Assembly: GCA_934271195.1 (NCBI GenBank)
Contig: CAKQRB010000049.1
Location: 1-48,080 of the forward strand
Length of the DNA: 48,080 nt
Source of the DNA: an uncultured Alphaproteobacteria bacterium
Lineage (GTDB): Bacteria > Pseudomonadota > Alphaproteobacteria > RF32 > CAG-239
Reading direction: 5' to 3'
Notes under the pieces: model-generated
The model's database searches: none
Told to the model about the DNA's origin: nothing
Seen by the model: the letters and a program-made list of their open reading frames with translations, nothing else
In this document: piece by piece, positions 9,417 to 18,889 of the stretch
Layout of the letters: every line of letters starts with the position of its first letter
How positions within the stretch are numbered: position 1 is the stretch's first letter
Position numbers and translations under genes: made by a program

Positions 9417-9683
9417 ATGAACGAGATTGAAGTTTTGGACATCTCACGGGAAGCAGTTTTCACCCTGATAAAAGTCGTAACGCCTGTACTTCTTGTCGCG
9501 CTGTTCGTCGGTCTGATTATCGGTATCTTTCAGGCGCTGACCCAAATTCAGGAAATGACGCTGGCTTTCGTTCCCAAAATCATCGGTGTCTTTGTCACGC
9601 TAATCTTGCTTTTTCCGTTTATGTTCAACCAGATGCGCACTTTGACTGAGGGATTATTCAATCGGATTGTCAACGGCGGATAA
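9417..9683 (+). CDS. fliQ: Flagellar export apparatus protein FliQ
   Basis: 88 residues, the family length. FliQ is part of the FliPQR export gate of the flagellar type III system in the inner membrane. Two hydrophobic helices (about 14-40 and 50-72) flank the conserved Q-A-L-T-Q-I-Q-E-M-T-L segment. The ATG at 9417 follows CTGGAG; the in-frame extension further upstream lies inside the preceding gene and is not used. The stop overlaps the fliR start by one base. Confidence 0.95.
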   Translation: MNEIEVLDISREAVFTLIKVVTPVLLVALFVGLIIGIFQALTQIQEMTLAFVPKIIGVFVTLILLFPFMFNQMRTLTEGLFNRIVNGG

Positions 9684-10444
9684 TGGCAATGACGCAGCTG
9701 CTCACTTTAGAAATCTATTCTTTTATGACCATATTTCTCAGGGTCGGTTCGGCAATTCTGATCATGCCCGGTTTTATGGTTAGTTATGTTAATATGCGCC
9801 AGCGCCTTTCCATAGCACTGGCTCTGACTCTTGTCCTGATTCCGCTGATTTCCGCCCGTCTGCCGCTGCCGTCTCAAAATTTCGGCGAGTTCATAAAAAC
9901 CATCATGTTTGAAATCACCTACGGCTTGTTCCTCGGACTTTGCATGCAGTTTTTATATGCGGCGCTTTCTCTGGTCGGAAATTTTGCCGGACAGGCCATC
10001 GGCTTTTCCAACGCCCAGATGTTTGACCCGACGTTCCAAACACAGTCCATCGTTCTGGAAACATTCCTCAGTATCATTGCTCTGACAATCATCTTCATAA
10101 CGGATTTGCATCACCTGATGATCAGTGCGGTGGTCGACAGCTACACGCTTTTTCCTGTCGGTTCGGCGCTGCCTGTTGACAACTTTGCCGAATTTTTAAG
10201 CAAAAGCCTGAATAACAGCTTTATCATGGGCTTCAAAATCGCCTCGCCGTTTATTGCTTTCACCATTATTTTTTACACAGGCATGGGCCTGATATCACGC
10301 CTGATGCCGCAGCTCAACATTTTTTTTCTGTCCCTGCCGCTGCAGATATACCTCGGTTTGGGGCTGTTGTTTATGACCGTTCCCATTATCATAGTATGGT
10401 TTACCAAATACTATGAAGACGGGCTGTTCAGATTTGTAAAGTAG
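9683..10444 (+). CDS. fliR: Flagellar export apparatus protein FliR
   Basis: 253 residues, the usual size. FliR completes the FliPQR gate together with FliQ. It is almost entirely hydrophobic with about six to seven membrane segments. The V-G-N-F-A-G-Q-A-I-G-F block near residues 107-117 and the P-x-L-N-I-F-F-L-S-L-P-L-Q region near 212-224 are family hallmarks. It is coupled to fliQ by a TAATG overlap and lies 6 bases before flhB. Confidence 0.95.
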   Translation: MAMTQLLTLEIYSFMTIFLRVGSAILIMPGFMVSYVNMRQRLSIALALTLVLIPLISARLPLPSQNFGEFIKTIMFEITYGLFLGLCMQFLYAALSLVGNFAGQAIGFSNAQMFDPTFQTQSIVLETFLSIIALTIIFITDLHHLMISAVVDSYTLFPVGSALPVDNFAEFLSKSLNNSFIMGFKIASPFIAFTIIFYTGMGLISRLMPQLNIFFLSLPLQIYLGLGLLFMTVPIIIVWFTKYYEDGLFRFVK

Positions 10445-10450
10445 AATGCC

Positions 10451-11524
10451 ATGGCTGAAGACGATGATGAATCCTCAAAGACGGAAGAACCGTCCGAACG
10501 AAAGATAAGCAAAGCCAAAGAAGAAGGCGACACTGCCATATCGCAGGAAGCCAAAAGTTTTGTCATGCTCTTGGGTATGCTGTTTATCATCTGGCTGATT
10601 TTTCCGTTTATGGGAAAATGGTTTATCCTGCAAAACATCAAATTTATCGAAGAGCCGCAAAACATTCCTGTTGACCTGCACCATATCAGGCTTCTTCTGA
10701 CCAGAGTCTTTGTCGGTATTCTGAAAATCATGGCCATCCCTTTTGCCGTATTCATTGTTTTGGGCATTTTTGCCAGCATCTCGCAAACCGGCTTTATGTA
10801 TGCTCCCAAAAAACTGATGCCTGACTGGAACAAACTAAACATTTTCGCTGCCCTGCCCAAATTTATAAACATGAAAAAAATTGTTGAAAGCTTAAAAGGC
10901 ATTATTAAAATCGCCGTTATTGCTTACATTGCCATTGCTGTCATCAAGCCCTACAGCGGAAAAGCCAACCTGCTTCCGACCATGGAAACAACGGCAATTT
11001 TATCTTTCATCCACAAAATCGTCGTTCTGCTGATTTTTACGATTTTAATGGCAGTATTGGTCATTGCCATTGCCGACTATGCTTATCAAAAATACTCTCA
11101 TTTGAAAAAATTGCGTATGACCAAGCAGGAAGTCAAAGACGAATACAAAGAAATGGAAGGCGACCCGCTGATAAAATCGCGGATTCGTCAGGTTCGTATG
11201 GAACGCGCCCGCCGTCGTATGATGGATAACGTCCCCAAAGCCGACGTTATTATCACCAACCCGACCCATTATGCAGTTGCACTGGAATATAAGATGGATA
11301 AAATGGACGCGCCTGTTGTATTAGCCAAAGGATTGGATAATATAGCACTAAAGATAAGAAGCATTGCCGAGGAACATGAGATTCCGATTGTCGAAAATCC
11401 GCCCTTGGCTCGTGCGCTGTTTGCCAGTGCAGAACTGGATCAGACCATCCCGCAAGAACACTTTAAAGCCGTCGCAGAGGTAATCGGATATGTTATGCAG
11501 CTCAAAGACCAGTCACCGTCCTGA
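10451..11524 (+). CDS. flhB: Flagellar export switch protein FlhB
   Basis: 357 residues. FlhB switches the export apparatus from rod/hook to filament substrates. It has the charged N-terminus with K-T-E-E-P-S-E-R-K, four membrane segments (roughly 35-55, 90-115, 145-165 and 185-210) and a cytoplasmic C-terminal domain with the autocleavage motif N270-P-T-H273. Its last 35 bases overlap the start chosen for cckA. No other flagellar genes are in the window. Confidence 0.96.
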   Translation: MAEDDDESSKTEEPSERKISKAKEEGDTAISQEAKSFVMLLGMLFIIWLIFPFMGKWFILQNIKFIEEPQNIPVDLHHIRLLLTRVFVGILKIMAIPFAVFIVLGIFASISQTGFMYAPKKLMPDWNKLNIFAALPKFINMKKIVESLKGIIKIAVIAYIAIAVIKPYSGKANLLPTMETTAILSFIHKIVVLLIFTILMAVLVIAIADYAYQKYSHLKKLRMTKQEVKDEYKEMEGDPLIKSRIRQVRMERARRRMMDNVPKADVIITNPTHYAVALEYKMDKMDAPVVLAKGLDNIALKIRSIAEEHEIPIVENPPLARALFASAELDQTIPQEHFKAVAEVIGYVMQLKDQSPS

Positions 11525-14135
11525 TAAATTGCTCCAAAAACGTTTGGTTTCATTGGCTTACGCTCTGGTCTGCCTGACGGCTGCACTTATTCTGTTGCTG
11601 ATCTACCCGCAGTATTCCCTGTATTTTACAATTCTGCTGCTCTTCATTGGCGCCTTATGCCTGTCTTTGACCATAAAGACCATTTCCGCCGGAGAAGAAG
11701 CCATGAGCTACGGTGGTTTTGCCAACGAAATCATCCGCAAAGACGAGGTCGCCAAACGGATTGAAAACGTTTTGGGTGAAGCTGTTATTGAAAACGAACG
11801 CTCAAAAGAACTATTTAAAAATCAAACTGTCATCAGCTTTCTGGCAGAACACCTTTCCGACGGCAAAATGAACAAAGCCGCAATCTACCGGCTGCAAAAT
11901 GCCTGCGAAAACCTCATATCGGAAAAAGTCGTTTTATCTTTAAAGACTCATCCCGAGGACTCTAAAATCTTTACGGAAGAAGAATGGCTTGAAATCAGTG
12001 TTCATCCGGTTTACCTCAAAAAAACCGATATTTTTGAAAGCAAATATTCCGTAAAGACCATAAAAAAAGACACCTACCTTTTCTGGAGCTGCCGTGATAT
12101 AACGTCCGAAAAAAATATGGCGCAGATTTTTCATGAAGAACGCAAATCGTTGCATGACTTTTTAGACTTTATGCCGGTCGGACTTTATGTGGTAGACAAA
12201 GAATATACCATACGTTATTGTAACCACGCTCTGGCCAAAATTCTCGGCAGTAATCGGGAAGAATTGCTCGGCAGAAAACTCAGCGAGCTCTTGTCACCGG
12301 CTTCGGCTTTTCCGGAAAACGAGCCCTCTTGGCGGCAGAAAACCTACTTTATGCAACCCGACGGCAAAATTATTGAAACTTATGTTTTTCAAGAAAACTT
12401 CAGAGAAAACCAGCAGATTATGATGCGCGGCGTTATCATCAGCGATCTGCCCAACGACACCACGCTCAAAAACGAGCTCAATCTGGCTTGTGACAAAGTC
12501 AGCTGGCTTTTTGACCATGCGCCTGTCGGCATTATCTTTGTCAGCGCCAGCGGTATTGTGCAGGCCGCCAATAACACCGTTTGCCGTTTTTTGAACAAAG
12601 ATGCGGCTCTGCTCCAAAACCAAAGCATTTTTGAGCGCATTCGGGAAGAAGACATCACTAAAGTCCAAAAAGCTTTTAACGATATCTGTAGCGGCAAAAA
12701 AGATTCTCTTTGCATTGAGGTGCATATCAACCTAGACAACAAAGATAAAATCGTCATGCTCTACATCAGTAAAATGAGCAAATACCACTCCTCTGCTTCC
12801 TCTAATGAAGAAGGACTGATTCTTTACTTCATTGACGCTACGGAACAAAAAAGTCTGGAACAGCAATTTGCCCAAGCGCAAAAGATGCAGGCAGTCGGAC
12901 AACTGGCCGGAGGAGTGGCTCACGACTTTAACAATCTGCTGACCGCCATGATCGGCTTTTGTGATCTGGTCATGCAGCGCCACGGTATCGGCGATCCGTC
13001 ATTTGAGGATCTGCGTCAAATCAAAGACAACGCCACCCGTGCCGCAGGTCTGGTACGCCAGCTTCTGGCTTTTTCCCGCAAACAGCCGCTAAAACCCAAA
13101 CTCATTGACATCACCGAACACCTTACCCGTTCCAGCCAAATGGTCAAGCCGGTCTTGGGAGAACAAATAAGCCTCAAATTCTACCATGGTAACAATCTCG
13201 GATTCGTACGTGTCGACCCGACCCAGTTTTCACAGGTAATCATCAATCTTGCCATCAATGCGCGTGATGCCATGAACGGTCACGGCACAATTTTTATCAA
13301 TACCAGAGTCGAGCATTTGAGTGAACCACACCAATTCGGCGATGAACTGGTAAAACCCGGAGAATTTGTGGTCATTGACGTCAAAGATACCGGTTGCGGC
13401 ATTAGTCCGGAAAATATGAACCGTATTTTTGACCCGTTCTTCTCCACCAAACAAAACGTTGTTGGTTCCGGTACCGGACTTGGTCTGGCCACCGTTTACG
13501 GAATTGTCCGCCAAACCGAAGGCTTTATCAAAGTCGAAAGCGCCATCGGGGAAGGAACAACTTTCTCAATCTACCTGCCGCGTTTTGAAAAAGATACGGA
13601 AAGCGAAGAAGAAGAAAACCAAAATCGTAAATCATCGACACAAATCTCGCCGATTCTTACGGTCAAAGAAACAATCAAAAGCCCTATTAACATAAATGAA
13701 AAAATGATTTTCGGCCTAAACGTTTCAATGATTGACCGCAGCTTTAACCCGACAGCCCCGCAAAATTCCTCCTTGCGCATACTGTTTGTCGAAGACGAAG
13801 ATTCCGTCCGAACTTTTGCCGTCCGCGCCTTAAAGAAAAAAGGTTATGACATAATCAGTTGCAATTCTTCCGAAAACGCGTTAGAACATTTAGAAACAGA
13901 CAACAAATTTGACCTGCTGCTGACAGACATGATGCTTCCGGGCATCAGCGGCGCCGAACTAGCCAAGATTGTCAAAGAAAAAATCCCCGGCATCAAAATC
14001 ATCATTGCCTCGGGTTATTCCGAGGAAATGGCCAAACAAGGTCTGGATGACCGTACGGACTTTGAGTTTATCGCCAAACCTTACAGTCTGGGTAACCTGA
14101 CCAAAAAAGTTTTTGATGTCTTAAACAAACAATAA
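11490..14135 (+). CDS. cckA: CckA-type hybrid histidine kinase
   Basis: 881 residues. CckA phosphorylates ChpT and, through it, the master regulator CtrA, controlling cell cycle and motility genes in Alphaproteobacteria. In order: two N-terminal membrane helices (about 19-58), two PAS-like regions (about 220-320 and 340-450), a DHp helix with G-G-V-A-H-D-F-N-N (H478), an ATPase domain with D-T-G-C-G-I and G-T-G-L-G-L-A-T motifs, and a receiver domain with phospho-acceptor D813 in L-L-T-D-M-M-L-P. This order matches CckA. The start at 11490 overlaps flhB by 35 bases; a TTG just past the flhB stop could be the real start. The flhB neighbour fits a link with flagellar regulation. Confidence 0.92.
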   Translation: MLCSSKTSHRPDKLLQKRLVSLAYALVCLTAALILLLIYPQYSLYFTILLLFIGALCLSLTIKTISAGEEAMSYGGFANEIIRKDEVAKRIENVLGEAVIENERSKELFKNQTVISFLAEHLSDGKMNKAAIYRLQNACENLISEKVVLSLKTHPEDSKIFTEEEWLEISVHPVYLKKTDIFESKYSVKTIKKDTYLFWSCRDITSEKNMAQIFHEERKSLHDFLDFMPVGLYVVDKEYTIRYCNHALAKILGSNREELLGRKLSELLSPASAFPENEPSWRQKTYFMQPDGKIIETYVFQENFRENQQIMMRGVIISDLPNDTTLKNELNLACDKVSWLFDHAPVGIIFVSASGIVQAANNTVCRFLNKDAALLQNQSIFERIREEDITKVQKAFNDICSGKKDSLCIEVHINLDNKDKIVMLYISKMSKYHSSASSNEEGLILYFIDATEQKSLEQQFAQAQKMQAVGQLAGGVAHDFNNLLTAMIGFCDLVMQRHGIGDPSFEDLRQIKDNATRAAGLVRQLLAFSRKQPLKPKLIDITEHLTRSSQMVKPVLGEQISLKFYHGNNLGFVRVDPTQFSQVIINLAINARDAMNGHGTIFINTRVEHLSEPHQFGDELVKPGEFVVIDVKDTGCGISPENMNRIFDPFFSTKQNVVGSGTGLGLATVYGIVRQTEGFIKVESAIGEGTTFSIYLPRFEKDTESEEEENQNRKSSTQISPILTVKETIKSPININEKMIFGLNVSMIDRSFNPTAPQNSSLRILFVEDEDSVRTFAVRALKKKGYDIISCNSSENALEHLETDNKFDLLLTDMMLPGISGAELAKIVKEKIPGIKIIIASGYSEEMAKQGLDDRTDFEFIAKPYSLGNLTKKVFDVLNKQ

Positions 14136-14149
14136 ACGGATAACAACTT

Positions 14150-14884
14150 ATGCTGAAAAAAAATACCATATCCCAGCTTCCGTTAGAATTTGCTCCCTGT
14201 TCAAGCCTCGGACGCGAAGATTTTCTCGTTGCCCCCTGTAACGTCGAAGCTGCTCAAATGGTAGACAGCTGGCCGGACTGGCCATTTTTTGCCATCTGTA
14301 TCTATGGTGAAGAGGGTTGTGGCAAAACACATTTGGCCAACGTTTTTGCCAATAACGTTTCTGTTCATGATAATTATCCCTACCGCATTCCGACCATAAA
14401 TGCCAAAGACGTCCGGCTGGACACCCCGCACAAACTTTTTGCCCGACACCGCTGCCTGATTGTGGAAGATTTAACCGCTAAGGTAAATAATGAAGCAATG
14501 TTTCATTTGTATAACCTCTACCGCAACGAAGGAGGAAACATACTCTTTACGGCACAACAGGCGCCGGCCAGACTGCATTTCCAGCTTCCGGATTTGCGTT
14601 CAAGAATGAATATTGTTCCGTCAATTGAAATCAAAGCGCCTGATGATGACCTTTTATCCTGCCTGCTGGTCAAATTATTCATGGACAGACAAATAATCAT
14701 CAGTCCGGAATTATTAAATTATATCGTTGCCAATATGCAGCGCTCATTCTCTTTTGCCCGTAAAATCGTTGCCGAAACCGACCGGATATCGCTTTCTCGC
14801 AAGCGCGCTGTCACCCTGCCTGTAATCAAAGAAGCCTTTGATATTCTGGCTGAAGAAAAACTTCAGGGCGACTTGTTTGAATAA
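14150..14884 (+). CDS. hdaA: DnaA-related regulator HdaA
   Basis: 244 residues, a DnaA-like AAA+ protein without DnaA's C-terminal DNA-binding domain. In Alphaproteobacteria HdaA works with the sliding clamp to promote hydrolysis of DnaA-ATP and prevent re-initiation. The N-terminal Q-L-P-L-E-F is a candidate clamp-binding motif. Walker A is G-E-E-G-C-G-K-T-H (53-61), and the Walker-B-like strand is L-I-V-E-D-L. It begins 14 bases after cckA with only a weak CGGA ribosome site, and is likely in the same transcript. Confidence 0.88.
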   Translation: MLKKNTISQLPLEFAPCSSLGREDFLVAPCNVEAAQMVDSWPDWPFFAICIYGEEGCGKTHLANVFANNVSVHDNYPYRIPTINAKDVRLDTPHKLFARHRCLIVEDLTAKVNNEAMFHLYNLYRNEGGNILFTAQQAPARLHFQLPDLRSRMNIVPSIEIKAPDDDLLSCLLVKLFMDRQIIISPELLNYIVANMQRSFSFARKIVAETDRISLSRKRAVTLPVIKEAFDILAEEKLQGDLFE

Positions 14885-14892
14885 CCGATACC

Positions 14893-15060
14893 AATATTCC
14901 TTTCCTCCCTCACGTTATCTCTTTTTCCCGTTTCCTTTTCTTTCGCTCATTCCGCCTTTTCACACTGCTTATTCTCATTTCTAACTTTCATCTTCCCCTT
15001 CTCTTCCCACTAGCCTCTTTAGCCAAATTTTTCCTCACTTTTCCCACCCCTCTGCCCAAA
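14893..15060 (+). other. Pyrimidine-rich intergenic tract
   Basis: After hdaA the plus strand is strikingly rich in C and T for about 170 bases, with many TTCC, CTCC and TTTC runs and few purines. No gene is convincing on either strand. A similar tract occurs at 43905-44035. Confidence 0.6.
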
Positions 15061-15106
15061 ATTTCAACATTATCCTTCATGAATTTCTGAAATTATTGTT
15101 TCTTTA

Positions 15107-15115
15107 TGGTATACT
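15107..15115 (+). promoter_or_regulatory. Extended -10 promoter
   Basis: TGG followed by TATACT (15110-15115) forms an extended -10 element about 35 bases before a strong GGGAGGAAG ribosome site. No clear -35 is seen. It would drive the Cys-rich secreted protein gene. Confidence 0.5.
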
Positions 15116-15150
15116 GATTTTAGTATTGAAACTTTTTAGGGAGGAAGCCG

Positions 15151-15652
15151 ATGAAGAATATTAACACTATGCTACACATGAAACTAAACTCTGCGGTGTC
15201 AGTTTTTGCTGTTGCCGCAGCTTTCTCGGTCCTCCTCCCGCCTTTATCCACCTCAGTTCTGGCCGCTCCCCTCAACCTAAATATTCCTAAAGAGCAGCAC
15301 GGCCTCTTAGGCATTGAGATCTCAAACGACGCCTCAGCCGCTCGGCTGGCAGGCGTTTGCTTCCTGCCAGACTGTGCTGATGATGATCTTGCCGGTGGCG
15401 GTGACATTAAGAAGCTTGTATAATAATGGATATGCTCCGACGTATACATGTGATATGTATTGTAAAAATACTTCCACCAATGAATATAAGTATATTTGTG
15501 AATTGAGCGGGTTTGGTATTTTTAATGCTAAGGCTGCGACAAAAGAAGAGTGTAATAATAATATTACTTCGCGCGGACTTACTCTACCATCTGGAGAAAC
15601 AATCTATAATAGTTCATGCAACAGCGATGGAACACGTTCCTGTGGTTGGTAA
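15151..15652 (+). pseudogene. Cys-rich secreted protein, frameshifted
   Basis: The ATG follows a strong GGGAGGAAG site. The first frame (15151-15423, 90 residues) has a long signal peptide ending near S-V-L-A-A and a short mature part with G-V-C-F-L-P-D-C. It stops at a double TAA. The +1 frame continues without a break to 15652 with a Cys-rich stretch (T-C-D-M-Y-C, Y-I-C-E, E-E-C-N) ending S-C-G-W. Removing one A from AAGAAGC near 15411-15417 would join the two into about 166 residues. The end resembles the Cys-rich protein at the right edge of the window. This could be a decayed gene, a sequencing error or a phase switch. The family is not recognised. Confidence 0.6.
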
Positions 15653-15690
15653 AAAAAATCCCCGAAGAAAGCAATCTTCGGGGATTTTTT
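15651..15690. terminator. Bidirectional intrinsic terminator
   Basis: ATCCCCGAAG (15658-15667) pairs with CTTCGGGGAT (15676-15685), with an A-run before and a T-run after. It serves the plus-strand Cys-rich gene and the minus-strand prfC, whose stop codon lies at its edge. Confidence 0.92.
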
Positions 15691-17275
15691 AGATAACCTG
15701 TTCTCTGGTTTTCTTAAGGATGATTTTAGGAAAGTCCTCACTGACTTTGCCTAAGTGCCATGCGTTGCGGGCCAAAAAGACAAGCTCGCTGTCATGGTCC
15801 TCGGCAATATTCATTTGCGAAGCGTTTTTAAACTTTTCCAACTCGCCTTTGTCGCTGCATTCTACCCAGCGGGCTGTGTAATACTGTGTCGGTTCAAAGA
15901 CTACCGGAATATTGAACTCGTTTTTAATCCGGTCAGCAATAACCTCAAACTGCAAGGCACCGACAACGCCGACAATCCATTCCGAACCGATAACCGGCTT
16001 GAAGACGCTGGCGCCGCCCTCTTCGGCAATTTGTTTTAAGGCATTGCCAAGGTGTTTGGATTTAAGCGGATCAATCGAGCGGATACTTTTTAATAATTCC
16101 GGCGCAAAGCTCGGAATACCGGTAACGTGCAACTTTTCGCCTTCGGTTAACGTATCGCCGATGCGGAGCTGTCCGTGATTGGGAATGCCTATAATGTCTC
16201 CGGGAAATGCGTCTTCGGCAAGTTCTCTTTCCTGTGCCAGAAACATGACAGGGGTCGGGACTTTTAAGCCTTTGCCGGTGCGTACCTGATTTAAGGTCAT
16301 TCCGCGTTTGAAGTGTCCGGAACAAAGACGCATAAAGGCAATGCGGTCACGGTGTTTGGGATCCATATTGGCCTGAATCTTAAAGACAAAACCGGTAACT
16401 TTGTTTTCTGACGGTTCAATCGTCCTTTCGGCGGCAGGCTGCGGACGCGGGGTGGGCGCAATGTTATGCAGCCCTTCCAAAACTTCACGAACACCGAAGT
16501 TATTGATAGCACTGCCGAAGAATACCGGTGTCTGCACGCCGGCAAGATAAGAATCTAAATTAAATTCCGGACAAAGCTCTTTGATCATCATAACATCTTC
16601 ACGCAATTTGGCAACGGCATGAGCAGGCAGCAGGTGGTCAAGTTTTTCATCATCAAGGCCTTCACAAGTTTCAATTGTGGCGTTAATTTGCGATTTGTCA
16701 CCGGTCTTATTCATAAGAATCAGACGATCGGCCAACAAATCGTAACAGCCGAGAAAATCTTTGCCGCTGCCGATTGGCCAGCTTGCCGGCGTGACTTCTA
16801 AAGCCAGCGTTTTTTCAATATCGTCCAACAGCAAAAACGGATCTTGCCCTTCGCGGTCAAGCTTGTTGATAAAGGTCAGGATTGGCACGTCGCGCAGACG
16901 GCAGACTTCAAACAGTTTTTTTGTTTGGGTTTCAATACCTTTGGCAGAGTCCAGTACCATGATTGCCGAATCAACGGCAGTCAATACGCGGTAAGTATCT
17001 TCGGAGAAGTCTTCGTGTCCCGGCGTGTCCAGCAGATTGAACGTGATATCTTTATATTCAAACGTCATAACGGAGGAAGCGACGGAAATTCCGCGTTCTT
17101 GTTCGACTTTCATCCAATCGGAACGAGCACGTCGGTTTTCGCCGCGGGCTTTAACTGCGCCGGCCTGCTGAATGGCGCCGCCGAAAAGCAACAATTTTTC
17201 CGTTAAAGTCGTTTTACCCGCGTCTGGGTGTGAAATTATCGCAAAAGTTTTGCGCGGATTGATTTTGTTTTCCAT
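15689..17275 (-). CDS. prfC: Peptide chain release factor 3
   Basis: 528 residues, the RF3 length. RF3 is a GTPase that recycles RF1 and RF2 from the ribosome after termination. The G-domain begins with S-H-P-D-A-G-K-T-T (P-loop, 16-23), followed by the switch region with R-G-I-S-V and the D-T-P-G-H-E-D-F motif. The N-K-L-D-R-E-G specificity motif is present, then an EF-Tu-like domain and the RF3 C-terminal domain. R-A-R-S-D-W and Q-Q-A-G-A-V-K separate RF3 from EF-G. It begins 27 bases after the TPR lipoprotein gene and is probably co-transcribed with it. Confidence 0.96.
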   Translation of the reverse strand: MENKINPRKTFAIISHPDAGKTTLTEKLLLFGGAIQQAGAVKARGENRRARSDWMKVEQERGISVASSVMTFEYKDITFNLLDTPGHEDFSEDTYRVLTAVDSAIMVLDSAKGIETQTKKLFEVCRLRDVPILTFINKLDREGQDPFLLLDDIEKTLALEVTPASWPIGSGKDFLGCYDLLADRLILMNKTGDKSQINATIETCEGLDDEKLDHLLPAHAVAKLREDVMMIKELCPEFNLDSYLAGVQTPVFFGSAINNFGVREVLEGLHNIAPTPRPQPAAERTIEPSENKVTGFVFKIQANMDPKHRDRIAFMRLCSGHFKRGMTLNQVRTGKGLKVPTPVMFLAQERELAEDAFPGDIIGIPNHGQLRIGDTLTEGEKLHVTGIPSFAPELLKSIRSIDPLKSKHLGNALKQIAEEGGASVFKPVIGSEWIVGVVGALQFEVIADRIKNEFNIPVVFEPTQYYTARWVECSDKGELEKFKNASQMNIAEDHDSELVFLARNAWHLGKVSEDFPKIILKKTREQVI

Positions 17276-17302
17276 TCTTTTATTATTCTTGTATCTATCT
17301 TG

Positions 17303-18613
17303 TTAAAACGGGCTGGAGACTGCCGGAATCAAAGGCTGCGGTTCTACAGCTTTAATTTGTTGCGGTGCAGCCGGTGCTTGCAGCGGCTCGGCTTTGATTT
17401 CTTCAACAACTTTGAGTTCGGTTTTTACCATTTCTTTTTCCGGAGTTACTTTTACCTCAGATTTTTGGTCTGTCAAGGTGCAAGGTGCGGATTTGCCGTC
17501 CAGTTTGCACGGTTCGACAACGGTTTTGACTTCTTTTTTTGCGGCGGAGACCTTTTTAGCCGGTGCGCGGTTGATACCGAGATATTTTTCAACAGCTGCT
17601 TTTTCGGCGGCTTTTTCTTTGGCTGTAATCAGATTCAAATCATACAGAATTTCCAATTTGCGCAGATCTTTGGCGGCACCCATAATGTCACGGGACGGAA
17701 TTTTACTTTGCATACGCTGGCGCGGATTAGGCGGCAGCAGGGCTTCGATAATCAGATTTCGTTCGGCAGAAAACTCCTGCGGCGTGATAGCACGGCTTTC
17801 AACGGCATCTTTCAATACTTTTATCCGCTCTAAAATTACATCGGGAGACGGAACGGAACGATCAATGCCCAAGGCTCCGGGTTTGTTGGTGAGCGGGAGT
17901 AGACCGCCGACATTAGCCATGCGCGCGCGTAAAAATTCCTGTTTGGTAATCAGATCATTCTCGGCCAGTTCTTTTAAAATCAGGAATCGGGAGATAATGT
18001 TTTGTTCATTATCGTTAAACAAAATCTGCACGGCGCGAATTTCGGCTTCCGAACTGGGCTGCTGCTCGGCAATTTTCTGCTGCTCGCGTTTAAACAGGGC
18101 TTCTTCGATTGCCGAACGGGTTTGCGCTTTACCGGCCTGTTTGCCGATGTTAAAGACTTTGGAGCCGTTGTCGTCTTCAATAACAAGATTGCTTTGTTTG
18201 ACTTCCAGCAGGCGCAAGCGTCTTTTTGCGACGTCGGAGATTCTTTCCGGCAACATTTGCTCATTGCCGAGGATTGTGGTTTCATTGCCGTTAATAATGA
18301 TTAATTCTTCGTAATACTGACGAGCACGATTCAAGCGTCCGGTCTTTTCCGACATCAAGGCGCCGACAAGGAGAGCCTGTTGCTGCTGAGGATTTTCGGC
18401 CAGAGCTTTTAAGACGTATTTTTCGGTTTGTGCAAAATCGCCCTGTGAATAAGCGACTGTTGCCCGAGAAGCTTCTTTGACCCCGCCATCGCTGAACGTG
18501 AGCGTGTTATAAGTTTCCGGGCTGGTGTGTTCTTTGACGAAACTGCAGGAAACGACAAGGCTTCCTGCCAAGCTTAAAGCAACAAATCTGCGGGCAACAT
18601 TCCAAGCAAACAC
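17303..18613 (-). CDS. TPR-containing lipoprotein
   Basis: 436 residues. The N-terminal signal ends in a lipobox L-V-V-S-C with C23 as the predicted lipidated residue, so it is an envelope lipoprotein. Residues about 45-110 look like tetratricopeptide repeats (A-Y-S-Q-G-D-F-A-Q-T-E, A-L-x-x-N-P-Q-Q). The middle (about 160-300) is helical and charged, with E-R-N-L-I-I-E-A-L-L type segments. The last ~100 residues are low-complexity, rich in A, P, K, V and E. It is upstream of prfC on the same strand. The function is unknown; a scaffold role would be typical for TPR lipoproteins. Confidence 0.75.
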   Translation of the reverse strand: MFAWNVARRFVALSLAGSLVVSCSFVKEHTSPETYNTLTFSDGGVKEASRATVAYSQGDFAQTEKYVLKALAENPQQQQALLVGALMSEKTGRLNRARQYYEELIIINGNETTILGNEQMLPERISDVAKRRLRLLEVKQSNLVIEDDNGSKVFNIGKQAGKAQTRSAIEEALFKREQQKIAEQQPSSEAEIRAVQILFNDNEQNIISRFLILKELAENDLITKQEFLRARMANVGGLLPLTNKPGALGIDRSVPSPDVILERIKVLKDAVESRAITPQEFSAERNLIIEALLPPNPRQRMQSKIPSRDIMGAAKDLRKLEILYDLNLITAKEKAAEKAAVEKYLGINRAPAKKVSAAKKEVKTVVEPCKLDGKSAPCTLTDQKSEVKVTPEKEMVKTELKVVEEIKAEPLQAPAAPQQIKAVEPQPLIPAVSSPF

Positions 18614-18705
18614 AAGATTACTCCTTATAAAAATCTTTCTTTGCGCTCATCATACAGAATATTAACTTATATTACAATAATTTTGTTTGAATTGTGAATT
18701 TAGTC

Positions 18706-18733
18706 TTGATTTAAATTTTTTTTTCTGTAGTAT
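18706..18733 (+). promoter_or_regulatory. Probable tRNA-Leu promoter
   Basis: TTGATT (18706-18711) and TAGTAT (18728-18733) are 16 bases apart, giving a start roughly 15-20 bases before tRNA-Leu. There is no clear terminator between the tRNA and tig, so tig may share this promoter. Confidence 0.5.
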
Positions 18734-18757
18734 GCAAGCAAATTGTGTCATCAAAAA

Positions 18758-18842
18758 GCGGGCGTGGTGGAATTGGCAGACACGCTAGACTTAGGATCTA
18801 GTGCCGAGAGGCGTGAGAGTTCGAGTCTCTCCGTCCGCACCA
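18758..18842 (+). tRNA. tRNA-Leu (TAG)
   Basis: A full cloverleaf with a long variable arm, as in class II tRNAs. The acceptor stem GCGGGCG pairs with CGTCCGC, anticodon TAG sits in the loop closed by CTAGA/TCTAG, the T-arm TTCGAGT is present, and CCA is encoded at 18840-18842. Confidence 0.97.
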
Positions 18843-18889
18843 GTTTTTTGAAAATGTTTTGTAATCATTAATTTTTTAAGAGAATTTTC

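Noticed and set aside
17300..18314. Long plus-strand open frames opposite the TPR lipoprotein
   Set aside because: Antisense shadows of a gene with a clear signal sequence and lipobox; no ribosome sites.
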